DNA of 64,000 nucleotides from positions 1,364,001 through 1,428,000 of the forward strand of contig NZ_CP026031.1 of assembly GCF_003726095.1 (NCBI RefSeq), in the 5' to 3' direction. Below, one piece after another: positions 55,408 through 63,455 of this stretch; positions within the stretch are counted from its first letter, which is position 1, and each line of letters begins with the position of its first letter. The notes beneath the pieces were generated by a model that was given only the letters and a program-made list of their open reading frames with translations, was not told the DNA's origin and did no database searches. Position numbers and translations under genes: made by a program. Source of the DNA: Niallia circulans (GTDB lineage Bacteria; Bacillota; Bacilli; Bacillales; Cytobacillaceae).

Positions 55408-58400
55408 ATGTATAAAAAGCGTAAATGGAAAACCTTATTTGCTTTGTTATTAACGGTGACATTAGTATTAAGCGCCATGCCATCGAAAGAGATTCTAGCA
55501 TCAGAAGGAGAAATTTCAGCTGATACTCTTTCAATCGGAAAAGAGTTATCCTCGAGCTTTCAGCCAGATGAATATGTTAAATGGTTTAAGATTGATCCAA
55601 AATCTGTCGTGACTAAAGCAACTCACCTGGAGGTCGAATTGAATTCGACGGAAGAAATGAATATTAGCGTATATTCAAGTAAAGATAATGCTATGTCAGA
55701 CAACACCTTCGATCGATATAACGCCGTTAGCTTTATGGATAATAAGGGCGTCATTTACTTCCCGATTGCTTGGGAAGGGCCATACTATATTAAGGTTGAG
55801 TATTATTCCAACACAGATGACGAGGAATACATAGAAGAAGAGGAAGTACCTGAACCGAATAGTCAATTTTCCTTAAAAGTAACGGATACAAAGCAAGCTC
55901 CTACTGTTGAAACAGAAGAAGCATGTCCAGTTGAATTAAGTACTAAGGAGACAAAGGACAATCAACCACTCCTTACACAATTACGTACCATTAGAGATAC
56001 CATTTTGTCTTCAACCGAAAATGGGAAAAAACTATCTTCTTTATACTATCAAGTATCTCCATTTTTATCAGCGAAAATGATATTTAATAAGCAGCTAAGA
56101 CAAGATGTATTAACAAATTTAAATACATTAAAACCGATTTTCGCTAATCTGCTTGATAATGGTACAAGTAGCACCTATAAGATAGGGAAAAACGAAGCAA
56201 AAGCAATAAATAATTTGTATGAAATCGCCTTAGAAGCTTCTCCTACCGCTTTACAAACTAAGATTTCAACCCTCGCTAACAAAGTAGAATTATCTAATAT
56301 TGAAGGAAAAACGCTTGATGACATTTTTACTTTATTAGGAGCTTCCAGTTCAAGTATTACGAACAAAGAGATAAATAATAAATATATTGTAAAAATAAAA
56401 GCTGGTAAAACAGTTTCTTCTTTAAAAAACAGCTTGGGTAAGGCTTCTGCTCAAACGATTAAAGGTTTAGAAGGAAGCGAAAAAATTGCTGACGGCATGT
56501 TTACCCTTGAATTAAAGGAAGGAAAATACACAACGAAAAGTGCTAATACTCTTATTAACAAGATTCAAAAAGCAAAAGAAGTAGAATATATAGAGCCTGT
56601 ACAGCAGTATACCTTACTATCCTTGCCAAGTGATGTTTCTGCACCTTACCAATGGTCATTAAAAAACACTGCCCAAACAAATGGGAAAAATGGTGCTGAT
56701 ATTCAATTTGAAAAGCTTTATCAGCTTCAACAATCTACTGATGTTAAACAAATGAAAATTGCTGTCTTAGATACTGGTGTGGATGCTTCATTAGCCGATT
56801 TAAAAAATAAAATCACAGCGGGTTATAATTTTATTAACGAATCAGACAATGTATATGATGACAATAATCATGGCACACATGTAAGTGGCATTATTGCAGC
56901 GGGCATAAATAATGGCTATTCAATGTCTGGCATCCATACAAACGCAAAAATTATGCCAGTCAAAATATTAGATGCATCTGGCTCTGGTGACACGGAACAA
57001 ATTGCAAAAGGAATTAAATATGCAGTAGATCATGGTGCAAAAGTTATCAACATGAGTTTGGGTGGTGGTTATAGTAGAGTAATTGAGTCCATGCTGCAAT
57101 ATGCCAACAGCAAAAATGTCACTATTATTTCCGCAAGCGGAAATAATGGTTATGAAGGCCTTGATTATCCGGGCTCTTCCAAATATGTAACGGCTGTTGG
57201 GGCTTCCAACGATTTAGATATCGTTGCTGATTATTCAAGTTATGGAAAAGAGCTTAAGCTTGTTGCACCAGGTTCCAACATTCCAAGTCTGGTTCCCAAT
57301 GGAAATCTCGTGTTATACAGTGGTACTTCAATGGCTACTCCACATGTATCTGCTGTAGCTGGATTATTGCTTTCTTTAAATGGAAAGCTGAAGCCTAAAG
57401 AAGTAGAAAAATATTTAATTGAAACAACAACATCTATTGTTTTTAAGGAAAATGACAATCCTGAAAATGAATTTTCGGAAGAATATCCAGAAGATTTACC
57501 TGCTAGTAGTAATCCCATCGGTTTTGATAAAGTATCTGGCTGGGGGCGATTAAACGCATTTTTTGCTTTTAGTGCTCTAAAATTAAACGCAAAAATTAAT
57601 CCTGTTTATAATAGTACTCGATTACTTACCGGGACAGCTGAACAAGGAAGCAAAGTAAGTGTAAAACTTGGCAGTAAAACCTATTCTTCGTCAGCAGACA
57701 AAAATGGCAAGTTTACAGTAGAAATACCTTTACAAAAACCGGATAAGCTTATGTATATCCAACTTTCAAGCAAAAATGGAAATGCAAGTACTTCCCTCAG
57801 AACGACTGTTCAAAGAGACACGAAAGCTCCAAATTTACCAACGATTCAAAAACTTGGCGATAATGATAGTTTGATGAAAGGTACAAGTGAACCTTTTGCT
57901 TATATTAATGCAAAGGTTAAGGGGAAATTGATTGGTAAAGGAAATGCAGATAAAAATGGGAAATTCGCTATTAAAATCAAAAAACAGAAAGCTAATACAA
58001 TTGTATCTGTAACAGCTGCAGATGGTGCAAAAAATACAAGTAAACCAGCAACCGTAAAAGTTGTGGATAACACTCCACCTCCCATGCCAACGATAACGGG
58101 AACAATCAGTAATAAATCAGATAAAATCACTGGTAAAGCGGAAGCTAATTCTACTGTTACTGCCAAAGCAGGCAAAAAGAAGCTCGGTTCTGCAGTTGCT
58201 GATAAAAAAGGAAAGTATACGATTAAAATTAAAAAGCAAAAAGAAAATACGAAAATCAGTGTTACAGCTACAGATAAGGCAAAAAATATAAGTAAAGCGA
58301 AGACTATTACAGTAGTAGATAAAATAGCTCCTGTTAAGCCAAAAGTAAATACGATCACGACGAAAACAACAAAAGTGACAGGAACTTCTGAAAAAAATGC

Positions 58401-58578
58401 GACCATTATCATTAAAAGAAACAACAAAGTATTAGCAGAAGGAAAAACAAATAAAAAAGGAGCTTTTTCTATCAAAATTAAAAAGCAAAAAGAAAAAACC
58501 TCTTTAACTATTACGGCAAAAGATACATCTGGTAATGTCAGCAAACCTGTTAAAAAAGTGGTCACAAAGGCAAAATAA
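55408..58578 (+). CDS. Large secreted subtilisin-like serine protease with C-terminal Ig-like repeats
   Basis: Exported protease of 1056 residues. A signal peptide (about 1-31, KKRKWKTLFALLLTVTLVLS) leads to a pre-domain of about 290 residues, an I9-like propeptide segment (about 325-400), and an S8 domain with the triad D455 (AVLDTGVD), H488 (NHGTHVSG) and S641 (GTSMATPHVSAVAG). The C-terminus has about four Ig-like modules of about 85 residues, each ending with a KNGKFxIxIKKQK-type sequence and rich in Lys, which may bind the anionic wall or substrates. No LPXTG or S-layer motif is seen. The stop is nine bases before an IS200 end. Confidence 0.92.
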   Translation: MYKKRKWKTLFALLLTVTLVLSAMPSKEILASEGEISADTLSIGKELSSSFQPDEYVKWFKIDPKSVVTKATHLEVELNSTEEMNISVYSSKDNAMSDNTFDRYNAVSFMDNKGVIYFPIAWEGPYYIKVEYYSNTDDEEYIEEEEVPEPNSQFSLKVTDTKQAPTVETEEACPVELSTKETKDNQPLLTQLRTIRDTILSSTENGKKLSSLYYQVSPFLSAKMIFNKQLRQDVLTNLNTLKPIFANLLDNGTSSTYKIGKNEAKAINNLYEIALEASPTALQTKISTLANKVELSNIEGKTLDDIFTLLGASSSSITNKEINNKYIVKIKAGKTVSSLKNSLGKASAQTIKGLEGSEKIADGMFTLELKEGKYTTKSANTLINKIQKAKEVEYIEPVQQYTLLSLPSDVSAPYQWSLKNTAQTNGKNGADIQFEKLYQLQQSTDVKQMKIAVLDTGVDASLADLKNKITAGYNFINESDNVYDDNNHGTHVSGIIAAGINNGYSMSGIHTNAKIMPVKILDASGSGDTEQIAKGIKYAVDHGAKVINMSLGGGYSRVIESMLQYANSKNVTIISASGNNGYEGLDYPGSSKYVTAVGASNDLDIVADYSSYGKELKLVAPGSNIPSLVPNGNLVLYSGTSMATPHVSAVAGLLLSLNGKLKPKEVEKYLIETTTSIVFKENDNPENEFSEEYPEDLPASSNPIGFDKVSGWGRLNAFFAFSALKLNAKINPVYNSTRLLTGTAEQGSKVSVKLGSKTYSSSADKNGKFTVEIPLQKPDKLMYIQLSSKNGNASTSLRTTVQRDTKAPNLPTIQKLGDNDSLMKGTSEPFAYINAKVKGKLIGKGNADKNGKFAIKIKKQKANTIVSVTAADGAKNTSKPATVKVVDNTPPPMPTITGTISNKSDKITGKAEANSTVTAKAGKKKLGSAVADKKGKYTIKIKKQKENTKISVTATDKAKNISKAKTITVVDKIAPVKPKVNTITTKTTKVTGTSEKNATIIIKRNNKVLAEGKTNKKGAFSIKIKKQKEKTSLTITAKDTSGNVSKPVKKVVTKAK

Positions 58579-58586
58579 GTAAGTAT

Positions 58587-58609
58587 CCGCCGGTAGAACC
58601 GGCGGTTTT
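58587..58609 (+). terminator. IS end hairpin that also terminates the subtilase gene
   Basis: An 8-bp GC-rich stem with loop AGA is followed by TTTTAATTT on the plus strand, right after the protease stop. It is also the right-end hairpin of the IS200 element. Confidence 0.75.
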
Positions 58610-58687
58610 AATTTCGCCCTATAAGGGCACTTTACCAACGAAGCCCCTAAAGGGACCTCTAAATTGACCGCCAACCGTTTACTCTCC

Positions 58688-59143
58688 CTACTTATCTTTA
58701 AATGGATCGACGTATTCTCGTTTGCTCATATTATCTCGCAAACGGTCCTCTGCTTCTTGCTCTCGTATATACTTTGCAATTGTTTTTTCGTTTAATCCAA
58801 CCGTACTTACGTAATATCCTTTCGCCCAAAACGTTCGATTTCCATGATTATATTTTAAATTTGCATGTCTATCATGGATCATCAATGAACTTTTACCTTT
58901 TAAATATCCCATGAAATACGAAACAGACATTTTCGGTGGTATTTTTACCAGCATGTGTATATGATCTGGCATGGCATGTGCTTCCATTATTTCTACATCT
59001 TTCATTTCACATAGTTTTCTCAATATAGCACCTATATCTTTTCTTAATTTCCCATATACTACTTTCCTTCTGTATTTGGGAATAAATACGATATGATACT
59101 TACAATTCCATCTTGTATGTGATAAACTATTGTCGCTCGACAT
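58688..59143 (-). CDS. tnpA: IS200/IS605 family transposase TnpA
   Basis: Y1 HUH transposase of 151 residues that cuts and joins single-stranded DNA at hairpin ends. The HUH motif is DHIHMLV, the catalytic Tyr is in GYYVSTVGLN, and CKYHIVFIPKYRRKV is the classic N-terminus. All key residues are intact, so the element may be active. An ATG at 59143 follows GAGAGGAG. No tnpB/IscB gene is present, so this is the single-gene IS200 type. Confidence 0.95.
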   Translation of the reverse strand: MSSDNSLSHTRWNCKYHIVFIPKYRRKVVYGKLRKDIGAILRKLCEMKDVEIMEAHAMPDHIHMLVKIPPKMSVSYFMGYLKGKSSLMIHDRHANLKYNHGNRTFWAKGYYVSTVGLNEKTIAKYIREQEAEDRLRDNMSKREYVDPFKDK

Positions 59144-59243
59144 GAGCAGAACTCCTCTCGTTATTTGAAGTTGGTTTGACGGCCATCTTCTATTATAACG
59201 ATTGGAGTTTTTTTCTAATACGACTCTACAAGTTTTATTTTCA

Positions 59244-59260
59244 CACAGGCAGAGCCTGTG
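59244..59260. repeat. IS200 left-end hairpin
   Basis: CACAGGC and GCCTGTG pair perfectly around AGA, about 100 bases upstream of tnpA. Confidence 0.75.
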
Positions 59261-59275
59261 GTTTAAAAAGAGTAA

Positions 59276-59329
59276 ATAAAAAGGCTCTCCTTTTTAGAAA
59301 AATTCCATTTCTAAAAGGAGAGTCTTTTT
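59276..59329 (-). terminator. Terminator of the MarR-MFS operon
   Basis: A stem of about 16 bp (AAAAAGRCTCTCCTTTTTAG class) with a long loop spans this interval, with T-runs on both strands. It begins at the MFS stop codon. Confidence 0.8.
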
Positions 59330-60553
59330 TTAAGCACTTGTATTTAATTGTTCTTCCTTAGCTACTGTCGTTTCATTTCTAATCGTTTTACCATGCAAAT
59401 AGTAATAAACAGCAATGCCGATTAAAATATAAATGCTGCTTAATGAATAGAATGAATTCAACCCAATAGCATCACCAATAATTCCTACAATATAGGAGCC
59501 GAACCCTATTCCTATATCAAATATGGATAAAAATGTAGCTGTTGCAAGCCCTCTTCGATGTGGCGCTGCTTTCTGAATCGCAATGGTTTGTAGACATGGA
59601 AACATTGATCCATATCCTAAGCCGATTAATGCAGCAGAAAGTAAGAACATCCATTCTGTTTGTGCAGTCCCCAGGATAATCATCCCAATGGAAAATAAGA
59701 TGATACACGGATAAACAATTTTATTTGCACCATAGCGGTCAAACCACTTACCAGCAAAAGGTCTTGCTATTAACATAAAGATAGCGTAAACCACAAAGAA
59801 ATATCCTGAAACACTTATAAATCCTTTTTTTTCAGCGTAAACCGAAACAAATGAAAGAATCGATGAATAAACAATCCCAAATATCGCTGCTACGATACTA
59901 ATTTTTACTGCCGTACTCTCTATAATTCTATCAAATTGAAATCCTTTTTTCGCCTCTGCTTCTTTGTCTACTCTCTCTGTCTCTATATCTGACTCTAGTT
60001 TCATAAATCCACCTGTTAGAATCGCAAAGAAAGCAAAAATTAGCGCCAATGTAAACAAGGTAGAAGTTCCCCATGAGTTAATTGCTTGCAGTCCGATAAA
60101 TGGACCGACTACCATTGCTAAATTCATACTCATCGAATAATACCCCATGCCCTCTCCTCTTCTAGAACTTGGCAAAATATCTGCAACAATCGTTCCTGTT
60201 GCAGTTGTAGCCATACCAAATCCAATGCCGTGTATTGCGCGAACGATGAGCAAACTAGTAATTGAATCAGTAAATAAATAAAAAACCGCTGCCACTAAGA
60301 AAATAAGTAATGAAGTAACAAATATAGCTTTTTTGCCAAACTTCTGCATCAAGTTACCAGCTACTGGGCGGATGAGAATAGCTGTTATAATAAATACCGT
60401 AACAATTAAGCCTGCTGTAGACTGCTTTCCATTCAATTCTCGAATCGCATAAATTGGTAATGAAACTAATAAAAAATAAAACGTCATAAATAAAAAAAAG
60501 TTACTTATCCATATTTGGATAAATCCCTTTGTCCATAATGGTTCTTTATTCAA
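59330..60553 (-). CDS. MFS transporter, MarR-linked
   Basis: Twelve-helix major-facilitator protein of 407 residues, resembling the YfkF/arabinose-efflux group. ILIRPVAGNLMQKFGKKA corresponds to motif A after helix 2, and RAIHGIGFGMATTATGTIV is the helix 4 signature of exporters. The start is taken as the TTG at 60553, behind AAGGAGG; it overlaps the MarR stop as TTGA. The MarR neighbour suggests a role in export of a toxic compound. Confidence 0.86.
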   Translation of the reverse strand: MNKEPLWTKGFIQIWISNFFLFMTFYFLLVSLPIYAIRELNGKQSTAGLIVTVFIITAILIRPVAGNLMQKFGKKAIFVTSLLIFLVAAVFYLFTDSITSLLIVRAIHGIGFGMATTATGTIVADILPSSRRGEGMGYYSMSMNLAMVVGPFIGLQAINSWGTSTLFTLALIFAFFAILTGGFMKLESDIETERVDKEAEAKKGFQFDRIIESTAVKISIVAAIFGIVYSSILSFVSVYAEKKGFISVSGYFFVVYAIFMLIARPFAGKWFDRYGANKIVYPCIILFSIGMIILGTAQTEWMFLLSAALIGLGYGSMFPCLQTIAIQKAAPHRRGLATATFLSIFDIGIGFGSYIVGIIGDAIGLNSFYSLSSIYILIGIAVYYYLHGKTIRNETTVAKEEQLNTSA

Positions 60554-60984
60554 TTCTTTTCCTCCTTGATTGTTAATGAATGAGTCCATTCAAAAATTAT
60601 GTGTTGTAAAGTCTTTCGAGATTCGATTGGCAATTGTTCAAGTAACTCCTGATTTGCTTGCAGAACAGCTGCTTCCCATTTCGCATACTGCTGTATAGCA
60701 AAATCTGTTAGAAAAACTCTATTTGTCCTCTTGTCTTCTCCCTTTATTTGCAGAACATATTTTTTCTCCACGAGCTTCTTTATGGTACGTGTTACTGGAG
60801 GGGGTTCTATGGATAGATAATCGGCGATTTCCTTTTGGGTAAGGGGACCATTCTTTTTTAATACATACAAAATTGCCCATTCAGAACTATAAATATCAAA
60901 TGGCTCAAGTGCTGTATTTAATTGTTTGGTTAATTGTCGTGCGAGCTGCTGGATAGAATGGAATAAATCATGAGTCGTGTTCAT
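60550..60984 (-). CDS. MarR family transcriptional regulator
   Basis: 144-residue winged-helix regulator. The DNA-binding region KNGPLTQKEIADYLSIEPPPVTRTIKKLVEKKYV and wing KGEDKRTNRVFLT are typical of MarR proteins. It is the first gene of an operon with the MFS gene (4-base overlap). A perfect palindrome, TTACCTAGGTAA, 24 bases before its start, is the likely operator. MarR proteins are usually released by phenolic or oxidising compounds; the ligand here is unknown. Confidence 0.9.
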   Translation of the reverse strand: MNTTHDLFHSIQQLARQLTKQLNTALEPFDIYSSEWAILYVLKKNGPLTQKEIADYLSIEPPPVTRTIKKLVEKKYVLQIKGEDKRTNRVFLTDFAIQQYAKWEAAVLQANQELLEQLPIESRKTLQHIIFEWTHSLTIKEEKN

Positions 60985-61007
60985 TGCTTTCTCCGATCTA
61001 AAAATAA

Positions 61008-61019
61008 TTACCTAGGTAA
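61008..61019. promoter_or_regulatory. Putative MarR operator
   Basis: TTACCTAGGTAA is a perfect 12-bp palindrome in the promoter region of the MarR-MFS operon; TTAC/GTAA arms are common among MarR sites. Confidence 0.7.
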
Positions 61020-61090
61020 CTATATCATATCTTTGTGGGAGATGGCAATATAATATTTCATTTAAACAAACGTTTGATTAAACATAATAC

Positions 61091-61154
61091 AAACATACTA
61101 AGATTAATAGCACAAACCATGGCCTTGGTTTGTGCTATTAATCTTAGTATGTTT
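61091..61154. repeat. 29-bp perfect inverted repeat with a 6-base loop
   Basis: Arms 61091-61119 and 61126-61154 are exact reverse complements, separated by TGGCCT. There is no adjacent T-run, and no gene or ribosome site lies within. The element is not explained by neighbouring genes. Confidence 0.93.
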
Positions 61155-61620
61155 CTGCTGCTTTATTCGGTAGTGTATCGCAGACATCTTCCCCAAAACT
61201 TGAATGAAGCAATGTTTCTGGATGACAAGCTGCTATAGTCTTTTAATTTGTAACTAATTAAACTTAAACATCAACTAACTATTTACCAAATGCTACTAAT
61301 TAAACGAAATACCATTCTTGGTATAAACAGTACAATATTCCAGACTACTTCCCCTACTACCTCAAATAATACTTCTTTAAAAAAACTGTTACGCTTTCTT
61401 GTTTTAATTTTCATCTTCTAACTTCCCGTTATAAAATTTAGGTACCTATTCTGGGTTAATAACTATAAATTGACTGCCTGAATAGATCTTTCGCTATCCT
61501 ACCATTTTTCTATAAGCAGGCAGCTTAATAGCAGCAGTGTTTAAATATGGCCTCCAGCGTTATTCTATTCCCCACTTGCACACATATCTATTATTACAGC
61601 TTAAATCCGCAATGGTATTA
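61155..61620. other. Intergenic region, nothing recognised
   Basis: About 465 bases without a credible gene or RNA motif. The open frames here are short, lack ribosome sites and are probably chance. Confidence 0.5.
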
Positions 61621-61929
61621 TTATTTACCGCGAGTAAAAATCTTTATTATCGCACTTATTATTCCGGGCACAAGAAAAAAGACGACAAAAAAGACAGTGA
61701 GTAAATTATACTGTGGTGTTTCATAGAAATTAAACCATTCAGTGATAATATAACTGTCAAGAAGCCTCCCAAATATTGTTCCATCCATATCTCTGTATTT
61801 AAGTATCCATCCTGTGGCTTCTGAAGTAAAAAAGAATATTTGTGACAATACAAATACGCTAATAGAAGATACCCAATATTTTTCCAGAAATGTTGAAGCT
61901 TTTTGTTTCCTAACCAATGTAAATCCCAT
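61621..61929 (-). CDS. Small membrane protein, probably YfzA-like
   Basis: 102-residue protein with two hydrophobic segments (about 21-43 and 76-97). Between them is EATGWILKYRDMDGTIFGRLLDSYIITEWFNFYETPQYN, which resembles the YfzA-like family of Bacillus. Function is unknown. No neighbours in an operon are obvious. The family call is from memory and is only moderately secure. Confidence 0.62.
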   Translation of the reverse strand: MGFTLVRKQKASTFLEKYWVSSISVFVLSQIFFFTSEATGWILKYRDMDGTIFGRLLDSYIITEWFNFYETPQYNLLTVFFVVFFLVPGIISAIIKIFTRGK

Positions 61930-62175
61930 CCTTTACGAATACTCTTGTCTATATATTCATAAATTCATACGGATAGTTAGGAATTAAGTTTCAAAATTTT
62001 TCTGTATTATTGGAAAAAATTAAATTGAATATATACCATTTCTACTAACTTGTTATTTAAATCATCAATAGCCATTAAATCAGAAGGAAATGGCGGGTGG
62101 ATACTCGTAATTATAGATTGTTCAACTTTAAATAATTTACTTTTATGTTTCTACCATCCGTATTTATCCATTTCT

Positions 62176-62889
62176 TTATAAAATAGCTATCTCATCACCA
62201 ATATGAATAATTCCAGTATGAATCACACTTGCATATAAACCAAAATGGTTATTTCGCTCTTTAACTATCTGTTTTAATAGCTTCGGCTGTCGGATGCCTG
62301 TTTCTGGATCTACAGTTATGATCATACATCTTTCACAAAACTTATTAATCTTCAGAATTACGTCTGAGCCGATTTTTATTTTTTTCCCTAGTAGATCTTG
62401 TTCGTTTATACCACTTTCTTGGAGATCATAGACAATATTTCCTCTGAATCTTCTCTCATCAATTGATTCACCAAATGATGTAGATAATTCTGATAGGGCC
62501 TTTGTGGAAATTAATAAAAGATTGTCTTCTTCAATTGCTGGAAAGGGAACAAAGGTCGGAGCATAGGTAATTGAATCTAGTGTCCGATTCGTTTCTTGTT
62601 CTAATCTTTCTAGTAATGCTGTTTCCCCCCAAATATATTCCGAGCCATCATTTGCAGTTATAGTTAAATCAGGAAATTTTTCTATTGACTCTTCTCCTGA
62701 AAAGCCTGCTCTATATGTAACCATTTTAGGGTATTGTGTTATTGTTAGATGTTTATTATTTGCTTTATCGATAAAAGCATGACTACGATCGCCGTATATT
62801 CCATAAGACATAATCCGTGCCTTTTCCAAGCTTTCTCCAGTAAATGATTTTATTGGATAGCGCATAATCTTTTGTATATTCCCTATCAT
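62176..62889 (-). CDS. MOSC domain protein
   Basis: 237-residue protein with an N-terminal MOSC beta-barrel domain (MIGNIQKIMRYPIKSFTGESLEKA) and a C-terminal MOSC domain, as in YcbX and the mARC enzymes. The molybdenum-ligand Cys is probably in NKFCERCMIITVDPETG, a well-conserved segment. Relatives reduce N-hydroxylated compounds with molybdenum cofactor, but need a redox partner that is not encoded nearby. Probably cytoplasmic. Confidence 0.86.
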   Translation of the reverse strand: MIGNIQKIMRYPIKSFTGESLEKARIMSYGIYGDRSHAFIDKANNKHLTITQYPKMVTYRAGFSGEESIEKFPDLTITANDGSEYIWGETALLERLEQETNRTLDSITYAPTFVPFPAIEEDNLLLISTKALSELSTSFGESIDERRFRGNIVYDLQESGINEQDLLGKKIKIGSDVILKINKFCERCMIITVDPETGIRQPKLLKQIVKERNNHFGLYASVIHTGIIHIGDEIAIL

Positions 62890-62924
62890 AATTTCTCCCC
62901 TTTTACTTCTCTTTCTTCTATTAA

Positions 62925-62967
62925 AACAAAAAAACTCTCTAAAACCAATTCTTTTAGAGAGTTTTTC
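62925..62967 (-). terminator. Terminator of the DUF3889 gene
   Basis: AAAACTCTCTAAAA pairs with TTTTAGAGAGTTTT across a 6-base loop; T-rich on the minus strand after the stem. Confidence 0.83.
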
Positions 62968-62972
62968 GAAAA

Positions 62973-63305
62973 TTAAGGCTTTGTTTCCTGCATATCTACC
63001 GACAATAGTCGTTCTGTGCGGGTGTCAAAAGTTAAATGAACAAATACACCAATTTCCTTTTGATCTTTGTTTACAATTAGTTTAAACTTTTCCACAGATG
63101 TTCCTTTCTTATCTTCCTTGCCTACATGAAGATAATCAGTAACTTCACTATTAGGATATTTTTCTTGCGTTTTTGTTATGGCAATTCTCCCCCATTTTAC
63201 ATAGGAAGGCAGCTCTTCCGCACCTGTATGTAAAGGACCGTTAAGCTGCATAAGGAATAAGCTTACCAAAAAGATGCTTATGAATGGATATTTTAATTTT
63301 TTCAT
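62973..63305 (-). CDS. DUF3889 secreted protein (YqzG-like)
   Basis: 110-residue protein with an N-terminal signal peptide (KKLKYPFISIFLVSLFLMQLNG) and a small DUF3889-type domain: YVKWGRIAITKTQEKYPNSEVTDYLHVGKE and VEKFKLIV. Related YqzG/YwqI-like proteins of Bacillus have no known function. It is monocistronic, divergent from bioY, with its own terminator. Confidence 0.82.
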   Translation of the reverse strand: MKKLKYPFISIFLVSLFLMQLNGPLHTGAEELPSYVKWGRIAITKTQEKYPNSEVTDYLHVGKEDKKGTSVEKFKLIVNKDQKEIGVFVHLTFDTRTERLLSVDMQETKP

Positions 63306-63368
63306 GCAAACATCTCCTTTCTTGTTATTTCTAGTATGAACAGAGAAACAAAATATATGTATTTTTAT

Positions 63369-63421
63369 ATGTTAACCAATTAAAATTATAAGTTGACACA
63401 AATTAATTAGAGAAGTATATT
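63369..63421 (+). promoter_or_regulatory. bioY promoter with BirA-type operator
   Basis: ATGTTAAC and GTTGACAC half-sites, separated by 15 bases, resemble the BirA operator. The right half contains the -35 box TTGACA (63393-63398), and TATATT (63416-63421) follows after 17 bases. Biotin-loaded BirA would thus block the promoter. Confidence 0.75.
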
Positions 63422-63455
63422 TATTACAGAAATTAAACAAAAGGGAGTGGCCATT

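Larger units (their letters stand above)
58587..59260 (-). mobile_element. IS200/IS605-type insertion sequence
   Basis: A complete-looking element of about 0.68 kb with a single transposase gene on the minus strand. Subterminal hairpins mark its ends: CCGCCGGT-AGA-ACCGGCGG at 58587-58605 and CACAGGC-AGA-GCCTGTG at 59244-59260, sharing the AGA loop. Such hairpins, not inverted terminal repeats, are recognised by IS200 transposases. True ends lie slightly outside and cannot be fixed without an empty-site comparison. The element sits immediately after the subtilase stop codon. Confidence 0.82.

Noticed and set aside
57900..58565. 221-codon minus-strand frame opposite the subtilase C-terminus, reading as hydrophobic segments
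   Set aside because: It mirrors the Lys-rich repeats (AAA/AAG complement to Phe/Leu) and has no ribosome site; an antisense artefact.
58616..58660. Small hairpins GCCCTATAAGGGC and CCCCTAAAGGG inside the IS right end as separate terminators
   Set aside because: They are within the IS200 end region, lack T-runs, and are more likely part of the IS end structure.
61035..61238. Plus-strand 67-codon open frame covering the 29-bp inverted repeat
   Set aside because: No ribosome site, no recognisable protein pattern, and it is created by the hairpin sequence; probably chance.
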